64,000 nt of DNA from Terriglobia bacterium (GTDB lineage Bacteria > Acidobacteriota > Terriglobia > Terriglobales > Acidobacteriaceae). The translations under genes were made by a program, and so were the position numbers. The first letter of the stretch is position 1. The number at the start of each line of letters is the position of its first letter. The stretch spans positions 48,132 through 112,131 of the forward strand of contig JAIQFA010000012.1 of the NCBI GenBank assembly GCA_020073525.1, read 5' to 3'. Below are positions 43,745-53,500 of this stretch, piece by piece. Below the pieces are notes generated by a model. It was not told the origin of the DNA. It worked only from the letters and a program-made list of their open reading frames with translations, and searched no databases.

Positions 43745-43811
43745 TCGCGATGCGCTTGGGTCCTGTTCTCCCGCAAACTACGGCGACGCCGAGTGCATCG
43801 CGCGCCCCGCC
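43745..43811. repeat. Diverged direct repeat, copy A
   Basis: This 67-nt stretch aligns without gaps with 44257-44323 at 48 of 67 positions. Translated in the same frame, both encode a short stretch with SP..Y....CIARP, which suggests duplicated remnants of a small coding sequence. It lies about 100 bp upstream of the DUF2934 gene. Confidence 0.55.
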
Positions 43812-43914
43812 AGAACTCGTAAGAGCTGGTGTGAGACGGGGCCACTGAAAAGCGAGCACGAGATGACAAGTGCACGGGGGGCTCTCATTCTCGGCACCAA
43901 GGAGGAAGTTCGGA

Positions 43915-44097
43915 ATGAAGAAAAAGCAACCAACTGCTCCTACAAGAACAGAACCAGTTCAATCTCCAGAGCAACTTCAGGAGAAGATTCGCCACCGCGC
44001 TTACGAACTGTACGAACTGCGCGGAAGACAGGACGGGCGTGATTTCGACGACTGGCTCGCAGCCGAATCGGACATTGCTGGAAGTTCCCATCAGTGA
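43915..44097 (+). CDS. Stand-alone DUF2934 protein
   Basis: The 60-residue product has a Lys/Thr/Pro-rich N-terminus and the DUF2934 motif: IRHRAYELYELRG then GRDFDDWLAAESDI. A GGAGG precedes the ATG at 43915. The same motif opens the DUF2934-Hsp20 fusion at 12402-12932, but here it stands alone. DUF2934 proteins are small, function unknown, and common in Acidobacteriota. Confidence 0.8.
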   Translation: MKKKQPTAPTRTEPVQSPEQLQEKIRHRAYELYELRGRQDGRDFDDWLAAESDIAGSSHQ

Positions 44098-44256
44098 CGT
44101 TTTCCGAAGGCGGCAGAGGTTCTCTTGTCGCTCTAGAGGAGTCGGCGGTTCTTAAATGGAGGTCGTTCGAGAACGCGATTGGGTAGGTATGTGCGCACGC
44201 CGATTGGAGAAACGATCGGCCACGTCCCCCCGGAGGGGGTGACTGTGGGGCGAGAC

Positions 44257-44323
44257 TTGCGGTGCGTTTGGCTATGGCTCTCCCCCAACGTACGACATGG
44301 TCAAGTGCATCGCACGCCCCACC
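44257..44323. repeat. Diverged direct repeat, copy B
   Basis: This is the partner of 43745-43811 (48 of 67 identical, ungapped), located 95 bp upstream of the receiver-like gene. Apart from this repeat, the interval 44098-44417 contains no gene I can support. Confidence 0.55.
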
Positions 44324-44417
44324 CCGGGGCCTTCCTCGTCGGCAGGAGTGCATCGGGGATGAACAAGAGTCCTGGGATTTGCGAAGCGAAACCGTCGCTG
44401 CCGGAGGTGCAGCAGAA

Positions 44418-44729
44418 ATGAGAATTCTCTACCTCAATCCAGAACCATCTCCTGAAAACACCAGAGAACTTCTGAGGCAGCGCGGGTACCGAGTGGCCTT
44501 GGTCTGTGCGTGCGTCGAGGCACTCGAAATGATCCGCGGTCAAAGCTTTGATGCTGTCGTAATCTCGGGAGAAGACGAAAACCCGGAGGTACTCGATTTC
44601 ACAGTTAAGGCGCATCGCATGCAGCCGGAACTGCCGGTGTTCCTGGCGAATGATTGGGGACCCGAGCTTCCGACGGCCCTGGAATCACTGGAAGGACTCG
44701 CGAAAGAGGGTGAGGTGCTGCATGGGTAA
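44418..44729 (+). CDS. Receiver-like small protein
   Basis: The 103-residue product has the start of a response-regulator receiver fold: MRILYLNPEPSPENTRELLRQRGYRV (strand 1, helix 1), ALEMIRGQSFDAVVIS (helix 2, strand 3) and a strand-4-like ELPVFLAND. The canonical acidic pocket at the end of strand 1 is absent, and the usual phosphoacceptor Asp at the strand-3 tip is not clearly placed. It may be a pseudo-receiver. GGAGGTG precedes the ATG. No output domain or kinase is adjacent. Confidence 0.6.
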   Translation: MRILYLNPEPSPENTRELLRQRGYRVALVCACVEALEMIRGQSFDAVVISGEDENPEVLDFTVKAHRMQPELPVFLANDWGPELPTALESLEGLAKEGEVLHG

Positions 44730-45068
44730 GGCGTTTGCTTTCGTCACCATAGCGCCTGACAGTTGTCGGACCGAGATGGCGCTCAGATTAGGTTCACCGA
44801 TGGGAGCTAATTGCTATGGATGAGGGACGTCCCGTCGACATCCGCAAAGAGTTAATCGAACTGGAACCTGAAGGAGTTGCTGTCAGTACCGAGGGTAACG
44901 GTGAACAAGGAGGACTTGGTTTCGAGGCTTCGAGAAGTACGAGGCGAGATTGCTCGCGTCGAAGCTCAGCTGCATGCGAGACATGAACTCAGGGGATAGG
45001 CAATGTGTCCCGAAACAATAGTAAGTGCGGAGGAGGAGGGTTCCAGAGCGGGTGTCGCCGCGCAACCG
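44730..45068. other. Gap with a possible small reading frame
   Basis: A 56-codon frame at 44816-44986 follows GGGAG and begins MDEGRPVDIRKELIELEPEG; its second half is Arg/Ser-rich and unlikely. An overlapping +1 frame (about 44900-44999) encodes a helical NKEDLVSRLREVRGEIARVEAQL, so a frameshifted small gene is possible. Neither is strong enough to call. Confidence 0.35.
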
Positions 45069-45535
45069 TCAACCGAAGTTATGGGGATCCGCAGCCAGGA
45101 GTGTCACAAGGTGGGCGCCCGCCGAATGGCCCATCAGAACAAAACGCGACGGGTCGCCGCCCCATGACTTTGCCTGGCTCTGAGCAAAGGCGAGAGCCTT
45201 CGCCACGTCATTCGCCTGCTCCAGCGGATCGGCTGCCGGTAGTAGCCGGTAGTCTGTGGATACAAAAATAAATCCCTCAGGGAGCCAGTGGGCCGCTTTG
45301 TTTGCAACCACACGAGCCATCGTCTTATCGCCGACCGTCCAAGCGCCACCATGCACCATGAAGAGAATCGCTGTGCCTTTCGGGTGTGCCGGCAGGTAGA
45401 TATCCATCTTGTAGGCTGCACCCGGGCCGTAGGCCACGTTGCGCAGCAGTCGCGCTCCCGCCGGCAGCCCTGCGCCAACTGGCGTTGGAGCGTGCGAAGC
45501 CTCTGCCGTCGTCGCGGCGGACACCGAAACCGCTC
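45069..45535 (-). pseudogene. Alpha/beta-hydrolase (esterase) fragment
   Basis: The frame contains the N-terminal half of an esterase: RNVAYGPGAAYKMDIYLP, the oxyanion motif FMVHGGAW, a VSTDYRLLP strand and the nucleophile elbow MGHSAGAHLV. It stops directly after this (LLAADPHNFG), so the catalytic Asp and His are absent. The 5' side joins an IS110 transposase fragment. It is a truncated remnant, possibly disrupted by that element. Confidence 0.75.
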
Positions 45536-45661
45536 CGTTCGGCCGCTGATCAGCACGACGGCTAGCGCCGTCAGTGCGCCGACTCCAGGATGGGTCTGCA
45601 ACCGTTGCGCCTCGGGACATTTCTCCACTTCCTGTTCGATGGCTGAGAGTTGTGCCTTGAA
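45527..45661 (-). mobile_element. IS110-family transposase remnant
   Basis: A reading-frame piece with AIEQEVEKCPEAQRLQTHPGVGALTALAVVLI and GRTERF matches the conserved C-terminal (transposase_20) segment of IS110 transposases, where QTHPGVGxLTALAF and RF are characteristic. Flanking sequence shows no other transposase parts, and IS110 elements normally lack inverted repeats, so no ends can be assigned. The boundaries are approximate. Confidence 0.75.
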
Positions 45662-45758
45662 CTGAACCGGGCAGAAAGAGGTCTTACGGAGGCTCTGGTC
45701 CGGATGGCAAGGGGACGAATTCACCAAATGAGCAAAATTGTTCCGGAAGCCGTGCGAA

Positions 45759-46493
45759 CTAGACTCTGGGGTATCCTGTTGGTGACAGCAAGCGAAGGGT
45801 GCGTTCATCCTGGATAACCAGGCTCGAGCCGTGACACTGGATAATCCTCTTCCGCTCAAGAGTCCTGAGGGCTCGGCCGGCAGTTTCGCGGTTAGTCCCC
45901 AGCATTTGCGCGAGTTCCCGCTGAGTCAGAGGAAATCTCAGATGAATTCCGTTTTTAGGCTGCCGATCGTCACGCATACACCATCGGAGGAGCACGTTCG
46001 CAAGTTTTTCTGTAGCAGAGTGTGAGAGCCCAAATAGTCGCACGGGCTCATAGGCCTTCCTGACGTCATTGCTCAGGCATTTAAGCACGGCCAAACACGC
46101 CGCCCTGTCATTTCGCAAAAAGTTCAGGAAGCGATCTCCGCTGATCACTTTCAGTTGGCAGGGCTCGAGAGCCTCGATGCTCACTTCGTACGGTTTTCCC
46201 GAAATCGTCGCACTCAAACCGAGGACCGCTCCTGGCTCCGCGATTCCCAGGCAGACTGTCCTGCCAGTCTGAGAAGCTGTGGAGACTTTGACGTAACCTA
46301 AGCAAAGGACGGAGATCTCACGGGGCGATTGCCCCTGAGAGTAAAGTACAGTGCCTTTTGGACAGGCAGTGGTGATGCCCAGCGTTTGCAACGTCTCAAG
46401 AGTGGGGCGGGGCAGATTACAAAACAATCTCCCCACTCGCAGTTTGCACCGCAGACAGCTCTCCGTGATCTCAAGCCCATAGGGTAATGGCAT
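45759..46493 (-). CDS. Crp/Fnr-family regulator with possible Fe-S cysteines
   Basis: The 244-residue protein has a cNMP-type beta-barrel (GTVLYSQGQSPREISVLCLGYVKV; GAVLGLSA) and a C-terminal winged helix (LTQRELAQMLGTNRETAGRALRTLERKRII). Four cysteines, C13, C16, C25 and C112, have an arrangement like the N-terminal cluster plus barrel cysteine that bind the [4Fe-4S] cluster of FNR; the spacing of the third is longer than in E. coli FNR. An oxygen- or redox-sensing role is therefore possible. It stands alone between remnants and a gap. Confidence 0.85.
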   Translation of the reverse strand: MPLPYGLEITESCLRCKLRVGRLFCNLPRPTLETLQTLGITTACPKGTVLYSQGQSPREISVLCLGYVKVSTASQTGRTVCLGIAEPGAVLGLSATISGKPYEVSIEALEPCQLKVISGDRFLNFLRNDRAACLAVLKCLSNDVRKAYEPVRLFGLSHSATEKLANVLLRWCMRDDRQPKNGIHLRFPLTQRELAQMLGTNRETAGRALRTLERKRIIQCHGSSLVIQDERTLRLLSPTGYPRV

Positions 46494-46980
46494 AGGGCAT
46501 TGTCCGGGCTGAGATTCACATTAACGCGACGACAACCACAGCACCATGACAGTACCATGAATGAATCATCCGCGCTGAGTCTCTTGCTGATTGCCTGGGC
46601 CCAATTTCCCCGGTTGCCTGCTGCACGTGTTCGAATTCTACGGGTTCGCCGGGTCAGAAGCGTTTCTTGCCACATCGTGCCATCGAAGTCTGGAAAAGAA
46701 GTATCCCTGCTTGTCGGGGCATCTGCAATATTCCTCTCATCCGAAAAGTTCTTGAGGTAAATGCACGCTTCCAGTGTCACAACGTTATGTGCTCGCGGCC
46801 ACTGAGTGTGCGCCCAACGTCACTGCAATTTCAGCTCAGTGGGCAGAACATATTGAAAGAGACTTGCAAGAGTTGCCTTTCGCCAGTAATTCTGGGGAAT
46901 ACATAGCAAACGCTGGATACCCGTGAGACTCACGGGCGCAGCATTCTACCCCTTCAACCAAACTTAACGTGGAGGACGCC
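46494..46980. other. Gap without a supportable gene
   Basis: The 487 bp hold only antisense or motif-free frames. The segment just before 46981 (GTGGAGGAC) provides the ribosome binding site of the following Zn-ribbon gene. The Crp/Fnr promoter should lie at its left end. Confidence 0.45.
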
Positions 46981-47268
46981 ATGCTTGCCAAATGCGTCAA
47001 TCCAGCGTGTTCCGCTACATTTCATTATTTCCACGAAGGAAGGCTATTCGTGTTCGAGTCGAAGCACGACTCGCCAAAGCGGGGACCGCCGGCTGATCCG
47101 GAACACACGGGCAGATCACACAGTCCCCAATATTTCTGGTTGTGCTCCTCATGCTGTTCTGCCCTGACGGTTCAATCCGATGGTAATCACGGAGTGACCG
47201 TGGTGTGTAAGCAAGGGGTGCCACAAAACGTTTTCGTGATGGAAGAGCGCACTCGGATGGCTGCATGA
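46981..47268 (+). CDS. Small zinc-ribbon-like protein
   Basis: The 95-residue product carries two Cys pairs: CVNPAC (C5, C10) and CSSCC (C55, C58). A HYFHEGRLFVFE segment lies between them, suggesting a zinc ribbon or knuckle. GTGGAGG lies before the ATG. The family is not known to me, though it resembles small acidobacterial zinc-ribbon proteins of unknown function. It is 45 bp before the next gene on the same strand. Confidence 0.65.
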   Translation: MLAKCVNPACSATFHYFHEGRLFVFESKHDSPKRGPPADPEHTGRSHSPQYFWLCSSCCSALTVQSDGNHGVTVVCKQGVPQNVFVMEERTRMAA

Positions 47269-47313
47269 AAAACTCCATCCCTGGCGTGAAGTCTTGCGGT
47301 TTTGGAGGTGTGT

Positions 47314-47703
47314 ATGAAAAGGGAAAGCACACTCCATGTTCTAAAGAATGAGCTGAAGTTTGTGCAGAAGGGCGGCTACCGCGCCCCGCTCGTATGGAGG
47401 GCACCACTGGTCTTCGAAGACTCGCCAACCTGCCCCAAAGAAAGATGTTCTGCTTGCCCGGATTCCAACTGTGTACTGATGAGTTTTGTTCCGAGAAAGT
47501 ACCGTTACGAGGCTGTTCCGTGTCGTCACATTCCCTTGGATGAAACAGGCGAGACGCTAGACAGCCTGTACAGGACAGGAACAAACGAGGAGATTGAGCA
47601 GACACTACAAAGCTGGCTGTTGGAGACCATCCAGCAGCTCGAAGAACCATCTGAGGAGCTTGAAGAGCCATCTGAGCAGCGGTGGCTCGAACAAGCGGCT
47701 TAA
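47314..47703 (+). CDS. Small Cys-rich unknown protein
   Basis: The 129-residue product has a middle Cys cluster (TCPKERCSACPDSNCVLMSF), LHVLKNELKFVQKGGYR at its start and a repetitive acidic C-terminus (EEPSEELEEPSEQ). TTTTGGAGGTGTGT precedes the ATG at 47314. A metal-binding role is conceivable. It probably forms a pair with the zinc-ribbon gene upstream. Confidence 0.6.
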   Translation: MKRESTLHVLKNELKFVQKGGYRAPLVWRAPLVFEDSPTCPKERCSACPDSNCVLMSFVPRKYRYEAVPCRHIPLDETGETLDSLYRTGTNEEIEQTLQSWLLETIQQLEEPSEELEEPSEQRWLEQAA

Positions 47704-47770
47704 GGGCGTACAACGGGATCGCAGACAAACAAAACGAGAACATGCGCCATCCCTCATGGGGCCCGGTTCA

Positions 47771-48546
47771 ATGCCCGAACCCCAATTGGAGACCAGAATC
47801 CAGGTCAATCAGGGTTGTCGGACCCTGGAAGGCCACGTCGTGTGGCGACTTGCCGCGCAGGCGGGCTCCAACTATCAAGAAGTTGCTACGGAGGCAATCG
47901 TGTCCTTTGTCGAGGAGCAAACTCGTCTTTCTATCAAAAACATATTGCTGTCAACTGCGTTTACTGAACCTTCGGAAGCGATCCTGTCTTACGCAGTCCG
48001 TTTCGCGCGCCGCTATCACTTCAAAAATGTCTTTGACAGGCGCGGCCTCTCCCGGAGCGATTTGCGAGATCATCAGGAAATGGGAAACTGGCGAAGGGAG
48101 AGCTTGAGCAAATCGTGTATGTGACTGACTACACGACTAGTTCTTTGGAGGGCTTGCCGTATGCACTTGCTTTGGCTCAGGACCATGACGCACGGCTCAG
48201 ATTCGTGCATGTCGCCGAGGGAACCACCATCGGTCCTTTCCGTTTCGGGAACTCAAGGATTGTGGTTTTTCGAAAACCGCTGGAGAACCTGGTTGCTTCG
48301 GCAAAGGGTCTCTTACAGGAATCAGAGTTTGCTGTTGGAGAGGGTGATCGGGCGGAAGGATTGGTTAGGATTGCGGCCAACTTCCATGCGAACTTGATTG
48401 TAATGAGTGCACACGAGATTCCGGGAAAAACATCCCCATACCTGTTGTGGCCTGTTGCTGGTCAAGTAGTCTGCTGTGCGCACTGCCCTGTACTCACAGT
48501 CCGGGGGTTTCCGTCTGAGGAGTGTCGAAGGACGTGCCCTAAGTGA
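47771..48546 (+). pseudogene. Frameshifted, truncated universal stress protein gene
   Basis: The first frame holds a UspA start (RLSIKNILLSTAFTEPSEAILSYAVRFARRY, about 47927-48027) and then loses its similarity. A further fragment in another frame (TGAASPGAICEIIRKWE) follows. The second UspA domain is intact from about 48100 on: QIVYVTDYTTSSLEGLPYALALAQDHDARLRFVHVAE, NLIVMSAHEI and CCAHCPVLTVRGF. Most of domain 1 is deleted and the halves are out of frame. A short protein from 48115 is possible but lacks the ATP-binding glycine loop. Confidence 0.7.
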
Positions 48547-48629
48547 GGTTCTCCGCTGGGGGAGCGGAGGTTTGCTTTTCGAGGTCCAGGCAGAGCGAAA
48601 CAGCCAAGCGCAGGTTACTGAAATAAACA

Positions 48630-49643
48630 ATGTCCCAGTTTCGCAAAGATGTTTTCACCGGCCGCTGGGTAATCGTGGCCGAAGCCGACGTGGTACGGCC
48701 ATCGGATTTCCACTTCGAGAGATTCGTGCGGGGGACTGCTTTCTGTCCGTTCTGTGAGACCCATGAGGCTTCCACACCGCCAGAGATATTCGCTATCCGG
48801 CGGACGGGTTCACCGGCGGACGGGCCGGGATGGGTGGTCCGCGTGGTGCCGAACTCGCAACTGCGGTTGAGGGTGGAAGGTGAACTGAGACGGCGTCCCG
48901 AGGGATTCCACGACCTGATGAACGGCGTGGGCGCCGATGAGATCGTGGCAGAAACACCCCGGCACGACCGCAGCCTCCACGAGTTGGAGGTGAACGAGAT
49001 CGCGGATGTGATCCGGACCTACGTGGCCCGCATCCTCGACCTGGAACGGGACAAGCGGATTCGGTACGTCCTGATATTCAAGAACCACGGCGTGGAAGCC
49101 GGGGCACACACCATTACGCATTCGATTTCGGAATTGATGGCCCTACCTGTGACGCCGCGTCTTATTAAGGCGAAACTCATGGCCGCGCGCGACTACTTTG
49201 CTTTGAAGGACCGCTGCATATACTGCGACGTTTTGCACCAGGAACTCAGGGAGCGGCGACGTCTGATTGCGGAGAATCATGATTTTGCATGTTTGGCGCC
49301 GTTTGCCTCAGGTTATCCGTTCGAAGCGTGCGTGTTCCCGAAAGTCCACAGCAGCGCTTTCAGCCGGATCAATGCCGTGCAGATTGAGAATCTCGCAAAA
49401 ATCCTCCGCGACGTCCTGCAGAGATTGGATCACACATTAGGTGGTCCACCCTATAACCTCTCGCTACAGGACAGACCTTTCCTTCGCCCACGCGAGGGCT
49501 ACTGGAAGACGATCGAAGAAGACTTTCACTGGCATCTGGAAATCCTCCCGCAACTCATTGGACTGACCGGCTTCGAGCGGGCCTCCTGGTTCTCCTACAA
49601 CCCGGTGCCCCCAGAAACTGCCGCCCGATGCCTCTCGGGTTGA
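48630..49643 (+). CDS. GalT-like protein with altered catalytic triad
   Basis: The 337-residue protein has the galactose-1-phosphate uridylyltransferase layout: the zinc pair CPFC (C39, C42), RVVPN, EIVAETPRHDRSLHEL, VLIFKNHGVEAGAH and the C-terminal HWHLEILPQL. In normal GalT a HPH/HSH-SQ motif holds the nucleophilic His. Here the sequence is THSISEL: the first His (H164) is present, but the nucleophile is Ile (I166) and the Gln is Glu. The usual two-step uridylyl transfer should fail, so it may be an inactive or repurposed paralogue. The start at 48630 follows the family N-terminus. Confidence 0.82.
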   Translation: MSQFRKDVFTGRWVIVAEADVVRPSDFHFERFVRGTAFCPFCETHEASTPPEIFAIRRTGSPADGPGWVVRVVPNSQLRLRVEGELRRRPEGFHDLMNGVGADEIVAETPRHDRSLHELEVNEIADVIRTYVARILDLERDKRIRYVLIFKNHGVEAGAHTITHSISELMALPVTPRLIKAKLMAARDYFALKDRCIYCDVLHQELRERRRLIAENHDFACLAPFASGYPFEACVFPKVHSSAFSRINAVQIENLAKILRDVLQRLDHTLGGPPYNLSLQDRPFLRPREGYWKTIEEDFHWHLEILPQLIGLTGFERASWFSYNPVPPETAARCLSG

Positions 49644-49710
49644 CGAAGTGTAACTCCAGAATTGCGTCGTGGTTCTCTTTCCTCAGGCAGGGATCTCACC
49701 TGGACAGAAC

Positions 49711-50395
49711 CTAATCCACCGCGACACGACGCAAAAGCCTGAAGTCGTCGAGAAGCTTGGCCGTGCCCAGCACCGCGCTGCATAGTGGGTCATCGGCAAT
49801 GCAAACCGGTAGGCCGGTTTCATCTCGAATTCTCTTGTCCAGATTTTTCAAGAGCGCACCGCCACCGACAAGCACAAGGCCATGGTCGCTGATGTCAGCG
49901 GAGAGTTCCGGCGGAGTGCGCTCCAAGGCCACCCGGATAGCGCTCACGGTGGCGGCAACACATTCGTTCAACGCTTCGCGGATCTCACCATCGTCCACAC
50001 TGATCGCCTTGGGCACACCCTCGATGAGACTTCTCCCTTTATTTTCCATGGTCATGGGTCTCTCCAGAGCGTATGCCGATCCAATCTCGATTTTGATCTG
50101 TTCCGCCATGCGCTCGCCGATCAGCAGGTTATATTTCCGTTTCACGTAGTTCATGATGGCCTCGTCCATGTGATTACCGGCTGTACGCAGGGAGCGCGAA
50201 TAGAAAATCCCATACATGGAAATGACGGCGACGTCAGTCGTACCACCTCCGATGTCCACAACCAAATTGCCGATGGGCTTGGTGACGGGCAGTCCGGCGC
50301 CAATGACGGCCATCATCGCCTGCTCCACCAAGTGGACTTCTGCGGCCTTGGCTCGATAGGCTGAATCTGTTACCGCGCGCCGTTCGGCACTTCTT
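49711..50395 (-). pseudogene. mreB: mreB 5'-truncated remnant
   Basis: The C-terminal two thirds of the actin-like cell-shape protein MreB is present: RAVTDSAYRAKAAEVHLVEQAMMAVIGAGLPV, then NLVVDIGGGTTDVAVISMYG, GERMAEQIKIEIGSA and ISDHGLVLVGGGALLKNLDKRI. Upstream of about 50395 similarity stops and the frame hits a stop codon, so phosphate-1 and the N-terminal subdomain are missing. MreB is normally about 340 residues; this has about 225. It lies between the GalT-like gene and the receptor, without mreC or mreD, and is presumably a non-functional duplicate. Confidence 0.8.
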
Positions 50396-50502
50396 GCTGA
50401 CGTTCAGACTGTTCGCCAAAGTGTCGACTGCTTCCGGGCTCGTGATAATTCTTAGGAGAGGCCGTGTGGCAATCCGCACTTCGGCCCCTCGCCGAGCCCT
50501 CG

Positions 50503-53500
50503 TTAAAAGTAAAACTTCAGTGCCATCTGCACCTCCCGCGGCGCATTGCAGGTGTAATAGGTCTGACCGAACGACGAGCTGCCAAACGTGACGTCCGGCG
50601 GACAGAACTGTGGATGATTGAAGGTGTTGAAGGTCTCGAAACGATACTCCAAGCGCGATCCTTCGCGAAGTTTACCTAGCCCGAACTCTTTGAATATTGA
50701 TATGTCGGCATTCGCCGCTCCTGGATCGCGCACCTTGCCCAGCATGCGGGGCGCGGTGCCAATCGTGTACGCGTCCGGTGCCGCCAGAAAGTCGCTGCCG
50801 TCCGTAGTGGTGAAGTATTGGTTAATCCAGGTTGAATCCTTTCCGCCATTCCGGTGCGGCGTTCCAATCAGGTTAGGACGCTGCGGCCCGTACGTGGGAA
50901 GTGAGTGCGACAGGTCGCCGAGCAACTGTGGTTGAATGGGCCGCCCGCTGTTGAATCGCCAGATACCATTGGTACGCCATCCACCCACGATCCCATTGAG
51001 AATCGGGTTGAGATTGCCTCCAATGAGCTTACCGCGCCCTATCGGGAGTTCATACGTGTAGCTGAACTGCAAGACATGAGGGATGTCAAACGTCGAAAGA
51101 CTGCGTTCTCCGTGCGGGTTGTTGGGATTCTGCAAGCTGGCAAAACTCCCCAGATATCCGCTGTTCGTGCTGGTGAGGGAGGAATCGTCGATGGATTTGG
51201 AGAAAGTATAAGTTGTGAGGAACTGCAATCCGTTCGAGAAACGTTTCTCCGCCCGGACCTGCAGCGCGTGATAAATCGAGTTAGCGATCGGTGGTTCGTC
51301 GCCCGCGAATCCATAGAACTGAGGATGCACCATCTGCAGTTGCGCATTTGTCATGTCCCAGAAGATAGGATTGCTGGCATCGACAAGTTGCGCCGCGTTT
51401 GACCGGGTGGGATCGTTGAATGGGCTGGGAACAAATGTATTCAGCGACGCAATCTCGTCCAAGGTAGCGTGCTCAACCCACGGGCCCAGGTGGCTGTAGT
51501 TGCCGGCATCGGCGAAATAGAGGTGCGTTCCCTTCTTCCCGATGTAGGCTGCGTCGAAGACCAGATTCCACTTGGTCTCGTGCTGGATGCCCAAACTCCA
51601 ACTCTGCTCATTCGGCACCTTATTGCTGATGTTGCGGATCGGTCCGTAAGCGCCGTAGCCCACATCATTCAACAGTCCCAGACTGCTTCCCGGAGGCCTC
51701 CTGGGACCACCCGGATAGGGATCGCTCATCCGGGCGGCTGGTGTAACTCCGTCGCCCCAGTGAGAGGCAACCAGATCGGTTACCTGGTCAAACCCTTGTT
51801 GTCCAACGCCCGAAGTTCCAGCAACCGCTCCTCGCCAAGCCGAGAAATAAATGCCGTAGCCTCCACGTACGACCGTGTTGTGTGGCGCACGGTACGCAAA
51901 GCCAAAGCGCGGTTGGAAGTTCCTATACGAGGGAGCATAGGAGTAGCGATCGTGAGAACTGGCAAAGACCTCGCCGCCCAGAAGGTGCTGCCCGTCTACT
52001 GTAATTGGCGATTGCACATTCGGGTCGAGGTAGTTGAGTTCATTGCGCCGCTCGGTACGCGGCAGTACGACCTCATAACGCAGGCCTACGTTGAGAGTCA
52101 GTTTGTCGGTCTTTTTCCAGTTATCTTGCACAAATCCGCCAAACTCGAAATTCTGACTCGCCACGGAATTAGGAATCTCGTACTGGCCGCAGCAGTCGTT
52201 CGGTTGGGCGCCGATCAGGAAACTTGCTATGCCATCGCCACCAAGGGAATAGCAGGTCTGAGTGTCGCTCGGCACGCAATTGATATCGTAGTTTGACGTT
52301 CCGGTCGCATCGAAGTTGAAAACTCCGCCTGGCGCGTAATTGGGCTGCGTGTAGTTGAGCCGGTGCAAGCGCCCTTCGGCTCCAAACTTGAATTCGTGGG
52401 TTCCTTTCACCCAACTCAGCGTTCCAATCAGATGATGGGTTTCCTGTCCCTGCTTGGCGTAGCTCCACGGATTGCCGCCAATGTTGTAGGCATTGCCTTG
52501 TGCGGCAGTGTAATTTCCGATGCCCACTGCTGGAAACCAGTTGTAGCCCGAAGACTTCATGTACTGTGGTTCGCCGATGGCATCGACCGGCGAGACGTCT
52601 GGGAACAAACTGGCGACGCCGCCGTAATAATAAGTGCCCCGTGACAGACCATAGGACACCGTGAGCAAGGTGGTGGGATTGAAAGTATGCGTGTCATTGA
52701 GGGCGAACATGTGAGCGCCGCCCGAAACGGGACCGCTGCTGCAAGGATCGGCGGCGTTTCCAAAACAGTTGAACGAAGAGGAGGTGCTGTAATCGTGCGA
52801 ATATTTGGCGCTCAGCAGATTCTTCTGGTTGAAACGATGATCGATCTTGAGATCCCACTTGTTATCGCGACTTTTAGTCGATCCTGCATCGATGCGATTG
52901 ATATTCGATTCGGTATTGGGATTGACAAAATTCGGCTCGGGAAAATACTGCATTAATTTTTGCGCGACCGGATCAATCAAATTTCCCGCTCCGGAGGGCA
53001 GGCGATAGGGGGCGGCGGCAGGATCATCGGCCAAAGTTTGGTTGCCGGGATGGTTCGCATCCACAGTGCTGGTATAGGTCGCGAGATTATTGTTTGGAAT
53101 CGGCGCCAGGCGTTGGGCGCCAGCGACGTCCTCCCGGTAGTAGCCTGAATAAGGGTCCCAGAGCTGTCCGGTCGGATCAGAACAATTACCCTGTTGATCG
53201 AATGTAGCCCCGAGTTTTGTGCATAGCTCGCTGAAGTCGCCGTTGCGCTGGGCGTCGGTGGGCACGCTGTAGTAGGTGGGGCCGGCCAATGCCGTGACGC
53301 GAGTGCCTTGATAATCGAAAAAGAAGAATGTCTTGTTCTTCCAGATTGGACCGCCGACCGTGAGGCCAAAGTCGTTTCGCCGCAGCGGCGCCTTTGGAAT
53401 TCCCTGGTTGTTGCTGAACCAGTTGTTAGCGTCCATCTTGTAGTGGCGCAGGAATTCGAACATGCTTCCGTGAAAACTGTTCGTGCCCGACCGAGTTACA

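Noticed and set aside
44816..44986. 56-codon frame MDEGRPVDIRK...
   Set aside because: A ribosome binding site is present but the second half is Arg/Ser-rich and an overlapping frame looks more protein-like; left as part of the gap description.
7717..46790. TGTCACAACGTTA found near both 7717 and 46776
   Set aside because: A shared 13-mer is expected by chance in 64 kb and the contexts differ.
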